A stretch of 64,000 nucleotides of DNA from Lentimicrobiaceae bacterium (GTDB lineage: Bacteria; Bacteroidota; Bacteroidia; Bacteroidales; JAGONC01), in contig JAGONC010000007.1 in NCBI GenBank assembly GCA_017993235.1, positions 53,715 to 117,714 of the forward strand. Reading direction: 5' to 3'. The position numbers and the translations under genes are program-made. Shown in pieces: positions 50,290 to 58,888 of the stretch (position 1 is the first letter of the stretch; each line of letters starts with the position of its first letter). The notes under the pieces are model-generated. The model was not told the origin of the DNA. It ran no database searches and saw only the letters and a program-made list of their open reading frames with translations.

Positions 50290-51363
50290 ATGCCTGAATG
50301 GATTAAAATTACCCTGTGGATCATCCTGATCCCGGTGGGCCTCATTATCCTTTATCTGGCAGTTGTGATCATCTGGGGAATGGTTACCCTGTATTCCCCT
50401 CCCCCGGTTGAAACGATGGATGTGCCAAAACCCTGTGATGATACACTGTATCAGGGTGATTCACTGACGCTGATCACCTGGAACGTTGGCTATGGAGGAC
50501 TTGGAAAGGAGATGGACTTTTTTTATGAAGGGGGAGAGAAGGTCAGGCCGGATAAAGAACTTTATGACCGTTATGTAAAAGGCATCACCGACAGGTTGAA
50601 AACCCTGGGGGAAGCCGACCTGTTTCTTTTCCAGGAAGTGGATCAACGTGCAAAACGAAGCTATTACGATAATCAGGTGAAATGGATCCTGGGATCCCTG
50701 CCCGGGTTCTTTGTGTTTTTTGCACCGAATTACCGTGTCAGGTTTGTACCATTACCTTTTCTTCATCCCATGGGTGATGTGCATAGCGGGCTGGTGACCT
50801 TAAGCCGTTTATGTCCACGGACAGCCCTACGTTATGCCTTTCCGCCTGATGAATCATGGCCCACACGGTTGTTCATGCTTCACCGTTGTTTTCTGGTGAC
50901 GGAAATGACCGTGAACGGAAAGTCATTCACCCTGATCAATACCCATCATTCAGCTTTTGATGAAACGGGAGAAGCGAAACTGATCCAGCTGGAAATGCTC
51001 CGGGAAGTGGCAATGGAAGCATTTCAAAAAGGCAGCTATGTCATTGCAGGTGGCGACTGGAATCAGAATCCCCCGGATTTCAACCAGGAACTGATCAGCA
51101 GCGGTGATGCGGTGAAAACCATCGACCCGCTGATACCGGACACCATCATGCCCGCTGGATGGAAATGGATATACGATCCCTCACAACCAACCAATCGCGA
51201 CGTCAATAAACCCTATACCAAAGGAGAAACCCGAACCACACTCATCGATTTTTTTCTGGTATCCCCCAATGTGGAGGTGCTGGAAATCAAGACGATACCT
51301 GTTAACTTTGCGTTCACCGACCATCAGCCTGTATCGATGAAAGTCAATCTTGTCGGGCAGTGA
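50290..51363 (+). CDS. Membrane-anchored endonuclease/exonuclease/phosphatase-family protein
   Basis: The 357-residue protein has one N-terminal helix (LWIILIPVGLIILYLAVVII) and an EEP catalytic domain: TWNVGYGGLG, LFQEVDQRAK, INTHHSAFDET, AGGDWNQNPPDF and the final catalytic DHQP in FTDHQPVSMKV. These supply the metal and acid/base residues of the superfamily. Substrates range from DNA to phospholipids and inositol phosphates, and the membrane anchor makes a lipid or periplasmic substrate plausible. Its stop codon abuts that of convergent hemW. Confidence 0.87.
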   Translation: MPEWIKITLWIILIPVGLIILYLAVVIIWGMVTLYSPPPVETMDVPKPCDDTLYQGDSLTLITWNVGYGGLGKEMDFFYEGGEKVRPDKELYDRYVKGITDRLKTLGEADLFLFQEVDQRAKRSYYDNQVKWILGSLPGFFVFFAPNYRVRFVPLPFLHPMGDVHSGLVTLSRLCPRTALRYAFPPDESWPTRLFMLHRCFLVTEMTVNGKSFTLINTHHSAFDETGEAKLIQLEMLREVAMEAFQKGSYVIAGGDWNQNPPDFNQELISSGDAVKTIDPLIPDTIMPAGWKWIYDPSQPTNRDVNKPYTKGETRTTLIDFFLVSPNVEVLEIKTIPVNFAFTDHQPVSMKVNLVGQ

Positions 51364-52497
51364 TCATTCCTCCACCTGAAAGAGGTCCGAGGCGATCCGG
51401 TCGGCAAACAGTTTCCCCCTGCGGGTCAGTTTCAGCACATCCTCCTCCCGGATAAGATGCGCTGACGCAATCCAGGGCGTGGCATGAACAAGCAGATGGT
51501 TTTCCATCTCTTTGCCGAAACGGTCGCGGACCACCCCTGCGCTGCATCCCCACATCGTACGCAGGGAGGTCATCACATATTCATTGTACTGTTGATCCGG
51601 GGTGAGTGTCTCCATTTCGGCATCCGGAAATCCGTTCTTCAGTGATGCCATGTATCCCTTTACATCCGCCTTGTTCCATTGCCTTGCAGTTCCGTTATAG
51701 GAATGTGCTGAAGGCCCCAGCCCCAGATAGGGTTCATTGGTCCAGTAACTTACATTGTGCCGTGCCACAAGGTTTCCCTTACCGAAGTTTGAGATTTCAT
51801 AATGGGAATATCCGTGGTGCTCCATTACGTCGCAAAGCAGGTTGAAATGATCCACTGCGGCCTCTTCATCCGGGGCTTCCGCTTTGCCGCTGATCACAAG
51901 CTTTGCAAGCACAGTACCGGGTTCCACGGTAAGTGCATAGGCGGAGATGTGCGGAACATTCAGGGAAACAGCCGTGTGAAGATTTTCTCTCCACTGATCC
52001 ACGGTGAGGGTAGGTATGCCATACATGAGATCAATGCTGAGGTTGGCAAATCCTTTTTCCTGAGCAAGTTTTATCGAATCAACGGCCTGAGCTGCAGAAT
52101 GGATACGGTTCAGGAAATGAAGGTCGCAGTCAGAAAAGGATTGAATGCCTATGCTCAGGCGGTTGACCGGCAGTTGACTGAGGTCGTCCAGGTACTTTTC
52201 CGTGAGGTCATCCGGGTTAGCTTCCAGCGTGATCTCCGCATCAGGACTGATCGGAAAGGTCTGGTAAATAATGCCAATGATTTGCGTCAGATCGCCTGAT
52301 GTCAGAAGAGAGGGTGTCCCACCTCCAAAATAGAGTGTCTGTAAAGGTACTGCCGGAAGATAGTCTCTCCGTACTCTGATTTCCTTTATCAATGCTTCCA
52401 GGAAATCCTGTTTTTGATACAGGAGGGTGGAAGAATAGAAATTGCAGTAATGACATTTTCGCTTGCAGAACGGGATATGAATGTAAATACCGGGCAT
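51364..52497 (-). CDS. hemW: Radical SAM heme chaperone HemW
   Basis: The 377-residue protein begins MPGIYIHIPFCKRKCHYCNF with the CxxxCxxC cluster motif of radical SAM enzymes, followed by TLYFGGGTPSLL and RLSIGIQSFSD. HemW (formerly called HemN-like) delivers heme to respiratory enzymes and lacks coproporphyrinogen oxidase activity. The short spacing CKRKCHYC without the extra Cys of true HemN supports HemW. A heme-delivery role fits the presence of cytochrome bd in the window. Its ATG overlaps the histidine kinase stop (TAATG). Confidence 0.92.
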   Translation of the reverse strand: MPGIYIHIPFCKRKCHYCNFYSSTLLYQKQDFLEALIKEIRVRRDYLPAVPLQTLYFGGGTPSLLTSGDLTQIIGIIYQTFPISPDAEITLEANPDDLTEKYLDDLSQLPVNRLSIGIQSFSDCDLHFLNRIHSAAQAVDSIKLAQEKGFANLSIDLMYGIPTLTVDQWRENLHTAVSLNVPHISAYALTVEPGTVLAKLVISGKAEAPDEEAAVDHFNLLCDVMEHHGYSHYEISNFGKGNLVARHNVSYWTNEPYLGLGPSAHSYNGTARQWNKADVKGYMASLKNGFPDAEMETLTPDQQYNEYVMTSLRTMWGCSAGVVRDRFGKEMENHLLVHATPWIASAHLIREEDVLKLTRRGKLFADRIASDLFQVEE

Positions 52498-53999
52498 TAC
52501 CTGTTCAAAACGATACGAAACGTGGTTCCCTGATCAATAACGGAAGATTTGACAAAGATCTTTCCCCTGTGGTAGTTCCCGATGATTCGCTTCGACAGGG
52601 TCAGTCCCAGCCCCCACCCTCGTTTTTTACTCGTATAGCCCGGTGAGAAGATCGTTTTTTGGTGAGATCTGGGAATGCCTTTCCCTGAATCCGTTACATC
52701 CACGTACACCCGGTTGTTGTCTTGGGTGACAGCGATGCTGATCGTGCCATTTCCGCCCATGGCGTCAATGGCGTTTTTACACAGGTTTTCGATCACCCAG
52801 CCAAAAAGGTTCGCATTCAGGGGCAGGATGATTTCATGATCACGGGGAACATTGATCGAATACTGAATCTTTTTGGAAGTCCTGCTCTTCAGGTATTCGA
52901 CGGTATCATATAAAGCCTCCACCAGGTTTTCGGGCGAGAGTTTCGGGGGCGAACCGATCTTGGAAAAGCGTTCGGTGATGTTTTCCAGCCTGTTCACATC
53001 TTTTTCGATTTCCTGAACGATCTTGTTATCGAGATGCTTCAGCTTGAGCAATTCGATCCAGGCGATCATCGAAGAAATCGGTGTACCCAGCTGATGAGCG
53101 GTCTCTTTCGACATACCCACCCAGACCTGGTTCTGTTCCGACCTGCGGGCGGTACTGAACAATAAATAGGCGATAAAGAGGAACAATCCGATCACCCCGA
53201 ACTGGACATAGGGGTAATAACGAAGCTGCGTAAGGAGGTAGGAATCTTTCCAGAATATGTACCAGGTTCCCTGCTCTACAAGGTCGAGCCGGATGGGTTC
53301 GTTCTGGTCAGCCATTTCATGAAGCATCCGCTTCACATCGTTCGGATCCGTGATTTTAAGCGAATCGATGTTCCCAAATTCCAGTACCCTGGATTGCGTA
53401 CTGTCGGTGATAATCACGGGCACCGATGCGGAATTCAGTACCACTTCAGAAATAAAGGAACGAACCATATCGTCGAGGTATACGCGAAGCTCTGAATATG
53501 TTCGGGAATCCTTATAATAAAGATAACTTACATTTCCGTAGGTGCTGACTTTAACCGGTTCATAAAGGGAAAATTCCTCCTTGAGTTTTCCATCCAGGTA
53601 AGGGATCTCCCCGGGCGAGAAATCAACATTTTTTACTCCCAGGATCCTGCCTGTGCTGTCGGTCTGAATGACCGGAATGGTCGTGTTGCCGGCAATGATA
53701 TCCGAATAGAAGGTCAGCTCTTCTGAATCATCTGCGTAAATAAGGCGTTTGGTCGCTTCTGCCAGCATTTCCACTCGCTTTCGCTCTTCCGCTTTGATAC
53801 TTTCAAAAAAATCCTCCGTGTAATCCACCAGGCTTACACGACGCTGAATGGCATTGGCCCATATCTGGATGTTCCGTTTCTCCTCGCTGGCGATCTTACT
53901 GACCGTAATATTCGAGTACCAGAGCGAAACAGCCACGATCAGAATAGCCATGACAAAAAGGCTGAGCTTCCATCGCTTTTTTTGTGTGTAGATATCCAA
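52497..53999 (-). CDS. Membrane sensor histidine kinase
   Basis: The 500-residue kinase has transmembrane helices at residues 11-30 and about 266-283 enclosing a 235-residue periplasmic sensor domain. The H-box is SKETAHQLGTPISSMI with His302, and the ATPase domain has NLCKNAIDAMGGNG, VDVTDSGKGIP and GWGLGLTLSKRII. No response-regulator gene is adjacent and no HAMP domain is evident, so its partner is encoded elsewhere. It is translationally linked to hemW and divergent from corA. Confidence 0.92.
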   Translation of the reverse strand: MDIYTQKKRWKLSLFVMAILIVAVSLWYSNITVSKIASEEKRNIQIWANAIQRRVSLVDYTEDFFESIKAEERKRVEMLAEATKRLIYADDSEELTFYSDIIAGNTTIPVIQTDSTGRILGVKNVDFSPGEIPYLDGKLKEEFSLYEPVKVSTYGNVSYLYYKDSRTYSELRVYLDDMVRSFISEVVLNSASVPVIITDSTQSRVLEFGNIDSLKITDPNDVKRMLHEMADQNEPIRLDLVEQGTWYIFWKDSYLLTQLRYYPYVQFGVIGLFLFIAYLLFSTARRSEQNQVWVGMSKETAHQLGTPISSMIAWIELLKLKHLDNKIVQEIEKDVNRLENITERFSKIGSPPKLSPENLVEALYDTVEYLKSRTSKKIQYSINVPRDHEIILPLNANLFGWVIENLCKNAIDAMGGNGTISIAVTQDNNRVYVDVTDSGKGIPRSHQKTIFSPGYTSKKRGWGLGLTLSKRIIGNYHRGKIFVKSSVIDQGTTFRIVLNR

Positions 54000-54036
54000 T
54001 TCTCCGAAAAGGTTAAAACCGGGTCACAAAATTTTG

Positions 54037-54044
54037 TACTTTTG
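54037..54044 (+). promoter_or_regulatory. -7 box for corA
   Basis: TACTTTTG, an exact TAnnTTTG match, 50 bases before the corA GTG. It faces the kinase box one base away. Confidence 0.45.
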
Positions 54045-54045
54045 G

Positions 54046-54053
54046 CAAAAATA
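54046..54053 (-). promoter_or_regulatory. -7 box for the histidine kinase-hemW pair
   Basis: Minus-strand TATTTTTG, an exact TAnnTTTG match, 46 bases before the kinase ATG. It is separated from the corA box by a single base, so the two promoters cannot easily be occupied together. Confidence 0.45.
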
Positions 54054-54094
54054 AGGTATATCAGGAATTTAACCGACGAAATACCGGATTTATT

Positions 54095-55183
54095 GTGCCC
54101 GATACCAGAGAAAAAAAATCCAGCAGTGCCATCGGAACCTACCGATCCAGGGCCGGTCTGCCACCGGGAACGCTGACCTATCATGATCCATCCGGATCAC
54201 CCGAAACGAACATCAATCTCACGATGTACAATGAATCGGAGTATGAATTTGCACCTACCGTGGAGTCTGTCGAATCATTTGTGCCTTTAAAAAAAGACCA
54301 TGTCAACTGGGTCAGCATCATCGGTTACAAGAACACTTCGCTGATTGAAAAGGTAGGCCAGCAATTCCATCTCCACATGCTTACCCTGGAAGATATTTTA
54401 AATACTGACCATCTTCCTAAGATTGAGCTGATGGATGAGCGCCTGTTCCTGACCCTGAAAATGTTTACCGTCAGCAACACAGAAAAGCGTTTTGAGGAAG
54501 AACATGTCAGTTTCATCCTGGGAAAAGAGTACCTGCTGACGTTCCAGGAAAGGGAAGGGGATGATTTTCAGATCATCAGGGAACGGATCCAGGCAGGGAT
54601 CGGCAAGACCAGGATCAAAGGCAGCGACTATCTGTTGTACCTGCTGGTCGATCGGATTGTGGATAATTATTACCTGGTACTGGATGCCTTTGAGGACATA
54701 ATGGACCAGCTGGAAGAGGACCTTATCCACGGACCGCAGGAAGATATGGCAGAGAAGATCCTCCAGCAGAAAAAGTACCTTACCCAGTTGCGCAAGTTCA
54801 TCTACCCCCTGCGGGAAGAATTCGGCAGACTGGTCAAGGGTGAAAGCAATCTGATCACAAAATCCTCCATTGCCTATTTTCGGGATATTTATGATCACCT
54901 GATCCATCTGGCCAATACCATTGAAAGTTATCGTGAAAACATGAACGGGTTGATGGAACTGCACATATCCAATAATTCCGAGCGAATCAACAGCGTAATG
55001 AAGACATTGACGATGATTGCCACCATCTTTATTCCCCTGACGTTCATGGCCGGGATCTGGGGCATGAATTTCACCCATATGCCGGAACTTGACAAACCCT
55101 GGGCCTATCCGGCTGCCCTGGGCATCATGCTCATCGTGGGATTATCCATGTATACCTATATGAAGCGAAAACGGTGGCTGTGA
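54095..55183 (+). CDS. corA: Magnesium/cobalt transporter CorA
   Basis: The 362-residue protein has a long cytoplasmic funnel domain rich in acidic and helical segments and two C-terminal helices. The signature is GMNF in GIWGMNFTHMPELD between them, and it ends with the basic tail MKRKRWL. It forms pentameric Mg2+ channels in the inner membrane. The start is a GTG at 54095, since no suitable ATG lies upstream; the first 40 residues (SRAGLPPGTLTYHD) match the long N-terminus of many Bacteroidota CorA proteins. The prenyltransferase gene follows after 10 bases. Confidence 0.95.
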   Translation: MPDTREKKSSSAIGTYRSRAGLPPGTLTYHDPSGSPETNINLTMYNESEYEFAPTVESVESFVPLKKDHVNWVSIIGYKNTSLIEKVGQQFHLHMLTLEDILNTDHLPKIELMDERLFLTLKMFTVSNTEKRFEEEHVSFILGKEYLLTFQEREGDDFQIIRERIQAGIGKTRIKGSDYLLYLLVDRIVDNYYLVLDAFEDIMDQLEEDLIHGPQEDMAEKILQQKKYLTQLRKFIYPLREEFGRLVKGESNLITKSSIAYFRDIYDHLIHLANTIESYRENMNGLMELHISNNSERINSVMKTLTMIATIFIPLTFMAGIWGMNFTHMPELDKPWAYPAALGIMLIVGLSMYTYMKRKRWL

Positions 55184-55193
55184 AGAATTTAAA

Positions 55194-56165
55194 ATGAGAC
55201 AACCTATGGATCCATCCGTAAAAGTGAATTTTTTCAAAAAATGGCTGATCTGCAGCCGGCCATTTTCTTTTCCTGCAAGCACAATGCCTGTGGTTTTTGG
55301 TTCGGTAGGTGCTGCGGCCTATGGCGGTTATGCCTTCAAACCCGGACTATTCATATTATCCCTCGTGGGTATGGTCATCCTGCATTCGGCTTCCAATATT
55401 CTCAGTGACATCAATGATTATAAAAAAGGGCTCGACCGTGTACCGACACCGGTAAGCGGAGGTGTGGTAAGGGGAATGATTTCGTTGAAAGAAGCGCGGG
55501 TTGCCTCTGCAGTGATGTTTCTTATCGGTGCACTGATCGGAGTGTACCTTGCCTGGAAGAGCGGCCCCCTGTTGCTGGCCATTGGGGGTCTGGGCCTGCT
55601 GGTGGGGATCTTTTATACCCGCGGTGGCAGGATCGCCCTGAAATATCACGCGCTGGGCGACCTGGCCGTCTTCCTGAACTTCGGCATCCTGGGTTCTCTG
55701 GGATCGTGGTACGTCCAGTCCGGCTCATTCTCCTGGATACCTGTGGTATGGGCCGTGCCGATGGCAATGCATGTCATCGCCATCCTGCACGCCAACAACT
55801 GGCGCGACATCGTTTCCGATACAGAGGGAGATATAGCGACCATAGCGTCAAAATTGGGTGATAAAGGGTCACTGCGGTATTATGCCTTCATGATCTTCGG
55901 TCCCTTTGCCATCGTGCTGGGATTGATTTTCCTGCCCAGCGTCCTGCCGGGAAACCTGCCAGCCATGCCCCTGCCTTTTCTGTTAACCCTTTTGGCCCTT
56001 CCACTGGCCATAAAATTGTGGCATAAGGCCATAAGGCGAAGAGAACCCATTGATCCCCTTGATTTCATCACCCTGGATGGAGCAACGGCACAGCTTAACC
56101 TGCTCTTTGGCGCCCTGTGCACGGTATCGCTGCTTGTCAACGTCGCGATTCTTTATTTCCTATGA
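55194..56165 (+). CDS. UbiA-family prenyltransferase (MenA-like)
   Basis: The 323-residue protein has eight to nine helices and two Asp-rich motifs: NILSDINDYKKGLD and NNWRDIVSDTEGD. These bind the Mg-prenyl diphosphate. The family prenylates aromatic rings; MenA, which makes demethylmenaquinone from DHNA, is the most likely role in an anaerobic or microaerobic Bacteroidota, but the assignment to MenA is by general similarity only. ATGs at 55194 and 55206 are both possible starts. Its stop overlaps the ATG of the CPBP gene (ATGA). Confidence 0.82.
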   Translation: MRQPMDPSVKVNFFKKWLICSRPFSFPASTMPVVFGSVGAAAYGGYAFKPGLFILSLVGMVILHSASNILSDINDYKKGLDRVPTPVSGGVVRGMISLKEARVASAVMFLIGALIGVYLAWKSGPLLLAIGGLGLLVGIFYTRGGRIALKYHALGDLAVFLNFGILGSLGSWYVQSGSFSWIPVVWAVPMAMHVIAILHANNWRDIVSDTEGDIATIASKLGDKGSLRYYAFMIFGPFAIVLGLIFLPSVLPGNLPAMPLPFLLTLLALPLAIKLWHKAIRRREPIDPLDFITLDGATAQLNLLFGALCTVSLLVNVAILYFL

Positions 56166-56815
56166 GAAAAAGACCATTCCCGGTCGTAAAGTATGACTGG
56201 CTACTGATCCTTCTGGGGGTGATTGTGTTTACCCCAATGTTTGTCATTCAGCACATCGGGAACGTCGATTTCTGGTGGTGGATGAGCCTTAACCTGATGA
56301 TAATGACTGCGCTGGCTTTTCTTACCGATCCACCCTACCTGCCATCCCTCGGGAAAGATCTCACCAGCGACATCGTTCGCAAACTACTCATTGCACTGGC
56401 GTCGGTAGTCGTCCTGTATTTCGTGTTTTATGCCGGTAACAGATTATCCAGGCAATGGTTCGCTTTTGCCGGAAACCAGATATCGGGCATTTATCATTTC
56501 AGGGGTGAGGCTTCCTCCCTGCGCATCATTCTTTTAATGGCCCTGGTGATCGGCCCGGGCGAGGAACTCTTCTGGAGGGGATTTGTTCAGCGTCATCTGT
56601 CGTCACGTTACAGGAAACAGATGGGATTTCTCCTTGCCACCCTGCTTTACACAGCCGTACACCTCGCCACCGGTAACCTTATGCTGGTGCTGGCAGCCCT
56701 GATCTGCGGGATTTTCTGGGGCTGGCTGTATCATAAATACCATTCCATGCTGATTAATATGCTATCCCATACCCTGTGGGATATTGCCGTGTTCGTCGTC
56801 CTTCCCTTTTCGTAG
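56162..56815 (+). CDS. CPBP-family intramembrane metalloprotease
   Basis: The 217-residue membrane protein has the Abi/CPBP motifs: Glu-Glu in GPGEELFWRGFVQRHL, the His of LYTAVHLATGN and the final His in MLSHTLWDIAVF. These match the glutamate-histidine active site of Rce1-type proteases, which cleave prenylated CaaX proteins in eukaryotes; bacterial roles range from bacteriocin immunity to unknown. It begins at the ATG at 56162 overlapping the prenyltransferase stop. Pairing of a prenyltransferase with a Rce1-like protease is notable, although the substrates are probably unrelated. Confidence 0.85.
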   Translation: MRKRPFPVVKYDWLLILLGVIVFTPMFVIQHIGNVDFWWWMSLNLMIMTALAFLTDPPYLPSLGKDLTSDIVRKLLIALASVVVLYFVFYAGNRLSRQWFAFAGNQISGIYHFRGEASSLRIILLMALVIGPGEELFWRGFVQRHLSSRYRKQMGFLLATLLYTAVHLATGNLMLVLAALICGIFWGWLYHKYHSMLINMLSHTLWDIAVFVVLPFS

Positions 56816-56835
56816 GCCACTAACTGAAATTTCTC

Positions 56836-56843
56836 TATTTTTG
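56836..56843 (+). promoter_or_regulatory. -7 box for threonine aldolase
   Basis: TATTTTTG, an exact TAnnTTTG match, 14 bases before the ATG at 56858. An upstream GTG (56843) falls inside the box and is therefore rejected as start. Confidence 0.5.
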
Positions 56844-56857
56844 TGAAAAATATCACC

Positions 56858-57889
56858 ATGAAGAGTCCGATCGATCTGCGCAGCGACACAGTAACCCGTC
56901 CCACGCCGGGAATGTTGCAGGCAATGATGGATGCCAAAGTGGGAGATGATGTATTTGGGGATGATCCCACCGTCATCGCCCTGGAAGAAAGGGCAGCCGA
57001 ACTTTTTGGAAAAGCAGCCGCTGTTTACTGCCCGTCAGGTACCATGACCAACCAGATTGCTGTCAGGGTTCATACCCATCCGGGAGATGAAGTGATCTGT
57101 GATGCATTATCCCATGTTTATCACTATGAGGGCGGAGGAATGATGGCCAACTCGGGAGTATCCGTCCGCCTGGTCCATGGCGACAGGGGCCGGTTTAAAT
57201 CCGTAGATGTTTTGCAAAACATCAATCCGGATGATATCCATCATCCCCGGACCCGTCTGGTGATCGTTGAAAACACCTGTAACAAAGGAGGTGGAAGCAT
57301 ATGGGATATCGAGGAGATTCGGCGGATCTACCTTGCCTGCCAGGCTCAGGGTCTGAAACTTCATCTTGACGGGGCCCGGATATTCAATGCGCTTGCGGTA
57401 ACCGGTGAATCATCCCTACAGTACGGACAGCTGTTCGACTCGGTCTCCGTCTGTCTTTCCAAAGGCCTTGGGGCTCCGGTAGGTTCGGTACTGATCGGGG
57501 AAAATGAATTTATCCGCCAGGCACGACGCGTCCGCAAACTTTTCGGCGGCGCCATGCGCCAGTCCGGATTCCTTGCCGCCGCCGGACTCTATGCCCTCGA
57601 CCATCATACCCAACGGGTAAAGGAAGATCACCTGAGAGCCCGGTCACTCGCTCAGACCCTCTCCGGCCTATCCTATGTAAAAGATATCCTGCCGGTGGAT
57701 ACGAACATCCTGATCTTTACCCTTCAGGATGGAATTTCAACCGATACATACCTTAAGAAATTGCAGGAATCCGGTGTCCTTGCCCTTGACTTCGGCCCTC
57801 AGAAGATCCGGATGATCACTCACCTGGATTTCGGCGATGAGGAACTCGTGCGGGTACAGCAGGTTCTGCAGGAGATGAAGCTGGATTAA
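56858..57889 (+). CDS. ltaE: Low-specificity L-threonine aldolase
   Basis: The 343-residue PLP enzyme splits L-threonine or allo-threonine into glycine and acetaldehyde. It begins KSPIDLRSDTVTRPTPGML and has GDDVFGDDPTV, the Asp in LHLDGARIFNALAV that contacts the PLP ring nitrogen, and the Schiff-base Lys in SVCLSKGLGAPVGS. Length and motifs fit the family. A promoter box is directly upstream. lipA starts 21 bases after the stop and may be cotranscribed. Confidence 0.93.
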   Translation: MKSPIDLRSDTVTRPTPGMLQAMMDAKVGDDVFGDDPTVIALEERAAELFGKAAAVYCPSGTMTNQIAVRVHTHPGDEVICDALSHVYHYEGGGMMANSGVSVRLVHGDRGRFKSVDVLQNINPDDIHHPRTRLVIVENTCNKGGGSIWDIEEIRRIYLACQAQGLKLHLDGARIFNALAVTGESSLQYGQLFDSVSVCLSKGLGAPVGSVLIGENEFIRQARRVRKLFGGAMRQSGFLAAAGLYALDHHTQRVKEDHLRARSLAQTLSGLSYVKDILPVDTNILIFTLQDGISTDTYLKKLQESGVLALDFGPQKIRMITHLDFGDEELVRVQQVLQEMKLD

Positions 57890-57910
57890 ATATCTTATTA
57901 AGTCCATTGA

Positions 57911-58777
57911 ATGATTCAACATTCCTCTTCCCAGCATAAGCCTCCCTGGCTGAAGATCAAAATCCCGGCAGGCAAGCAGTATGTCAGGGTGAAGGATATT
58001 GTGCATCAACATAAACTGCATACGATCTGCGAAAGCGGGCATTGTCCCAACATAGCCGACTGCTGGGGAAGAGGTACGGCTACCTTCATGATCCTGGGGG
58101 ATATCTGTACACGCTCCTGTAAATTCTGTAATGTGAAAACAGGCCGGCCACTGCCAGCTGACCCGGATGAACCTGCACAGCTCGCACATACGGTTCGGCT
58201 TATGAATCTGTCGCATTGCGTGGTGACTTCTGTCGACCGCGATGACCTTCCTGATGGTGGTGCTGCAGCCTGGGCAGCCACGATCAGGGCAATCAAGGAA
58301 GTCAATCCAGGAATTACCATAGAAGCCCTGATACCTGATTTCGACGGAGAACACGGCCGGATCCGGCAGGTGATCGACAGCAGACCCGAGGTCATCTCAC
58401 ACAACCTGGAGACCGTCAGACGGCTGACTCCCCTGATCCGCAGCCGTGCACGGTACGATGTCAGCCTTAACGTGATCCAAACGATCGCAGAATCCGGAAT
58501 CGTGGCTAAGTCAGGGATCATGGCCGGACTGGGGGAAACCGCGGAAGAGGTGGCAGAGACCATGGATGACCTCATCGCCGCAGGGTGCACCGTTCTGACC
58601 ATCGGGCAGTACCTGCAGCCAACCCGAAGGCATATTCCGGTGGCTGCCTATATCAGCCCGGAACAATTCGCTAATTACCGCATTCTGGGCCTGCAAAAAG
58701 GATTTAGTTTTGTGGAAAGCAGCCCACTGGTGAGATCTTCTTTCCAGGCGGAGAAGCACGTCAGGATTTCAATTTAA
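57911..58777 (+). CDS. lipA: Lipoyl synthase
   Basis: The 288-residue radical SAM enzyme inserts two sulfurs into octanoyl groups on lipoyl domains. Two cluster motifs are visible: CESGHCPNIADCW for the auxiliary cluster and CTRSCKFCNV for the SAM cluster. The end SSPLVRSSFQAE contains the conserved Ser that ligates the auxiliary cluster. It is followed by a palindromic spacer and lipB, the enzyme for the preceding step. Confidence 0.96.
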   Translation: MIQHSSSQHKPPWLKIKIPAGKQYVRVKDIVHQHKLHTICESGHCPNIADCWGRGTATFMILGDICTRSCKFCNVKTGRPLPADPDEPAQLAHTVRLMNLSHCVVTSVDRDDLPDGGAAAWAATIRAIKEVNPGITIEALIPDFDGEHGRIRQVIDSRPEVISHNLETVRRLTPLIRSRARYDVSLNVIQTIAESGIVAKSGIMAGLGETAEEVAETMDDLIAAGCTVLTIGQYLQPTRRHIPVAAYISPEQFANYRILGLQKGFSFVESSPLVRSSFQAEKHVRISI

Positions 58778-58877
58778 AATTCATGATTCAGTATTTTGTA
58801 TTTCATATTTATTTTAAAGTTTAATAATTATCAAATAAATCATAAATACTGAATCATAAATACTGAATCATAAATTT
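58777..58877. repeat. ATGATTCAGTATTT palindrome between lipA and lipB
   Basis: AAATTCATGATTCAGTATTT on the left is complementary to AAATACTGAATCAT on the right, which occurs twice. The AT-rich centre is TTTAATAATTATC. The element begins at the lipA stop and ends shortly before the lipB TTG start, and may attenuate transcription between the genes. Confidence 0.75.
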
Positions 58878-58888
58878 CAAAACGTCCT

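Noticed and set aside
55194..56815. UbiA prenyltransferase plus CPBP protease considered as a protein-prenylation and CaaX-processing system
   Set aside because: UbiA enzymes prenylate aromatic small molecules, not proteins, and no CaaX-ending substrate is encoded nearby; the overlap is more simply an ordinary operon.
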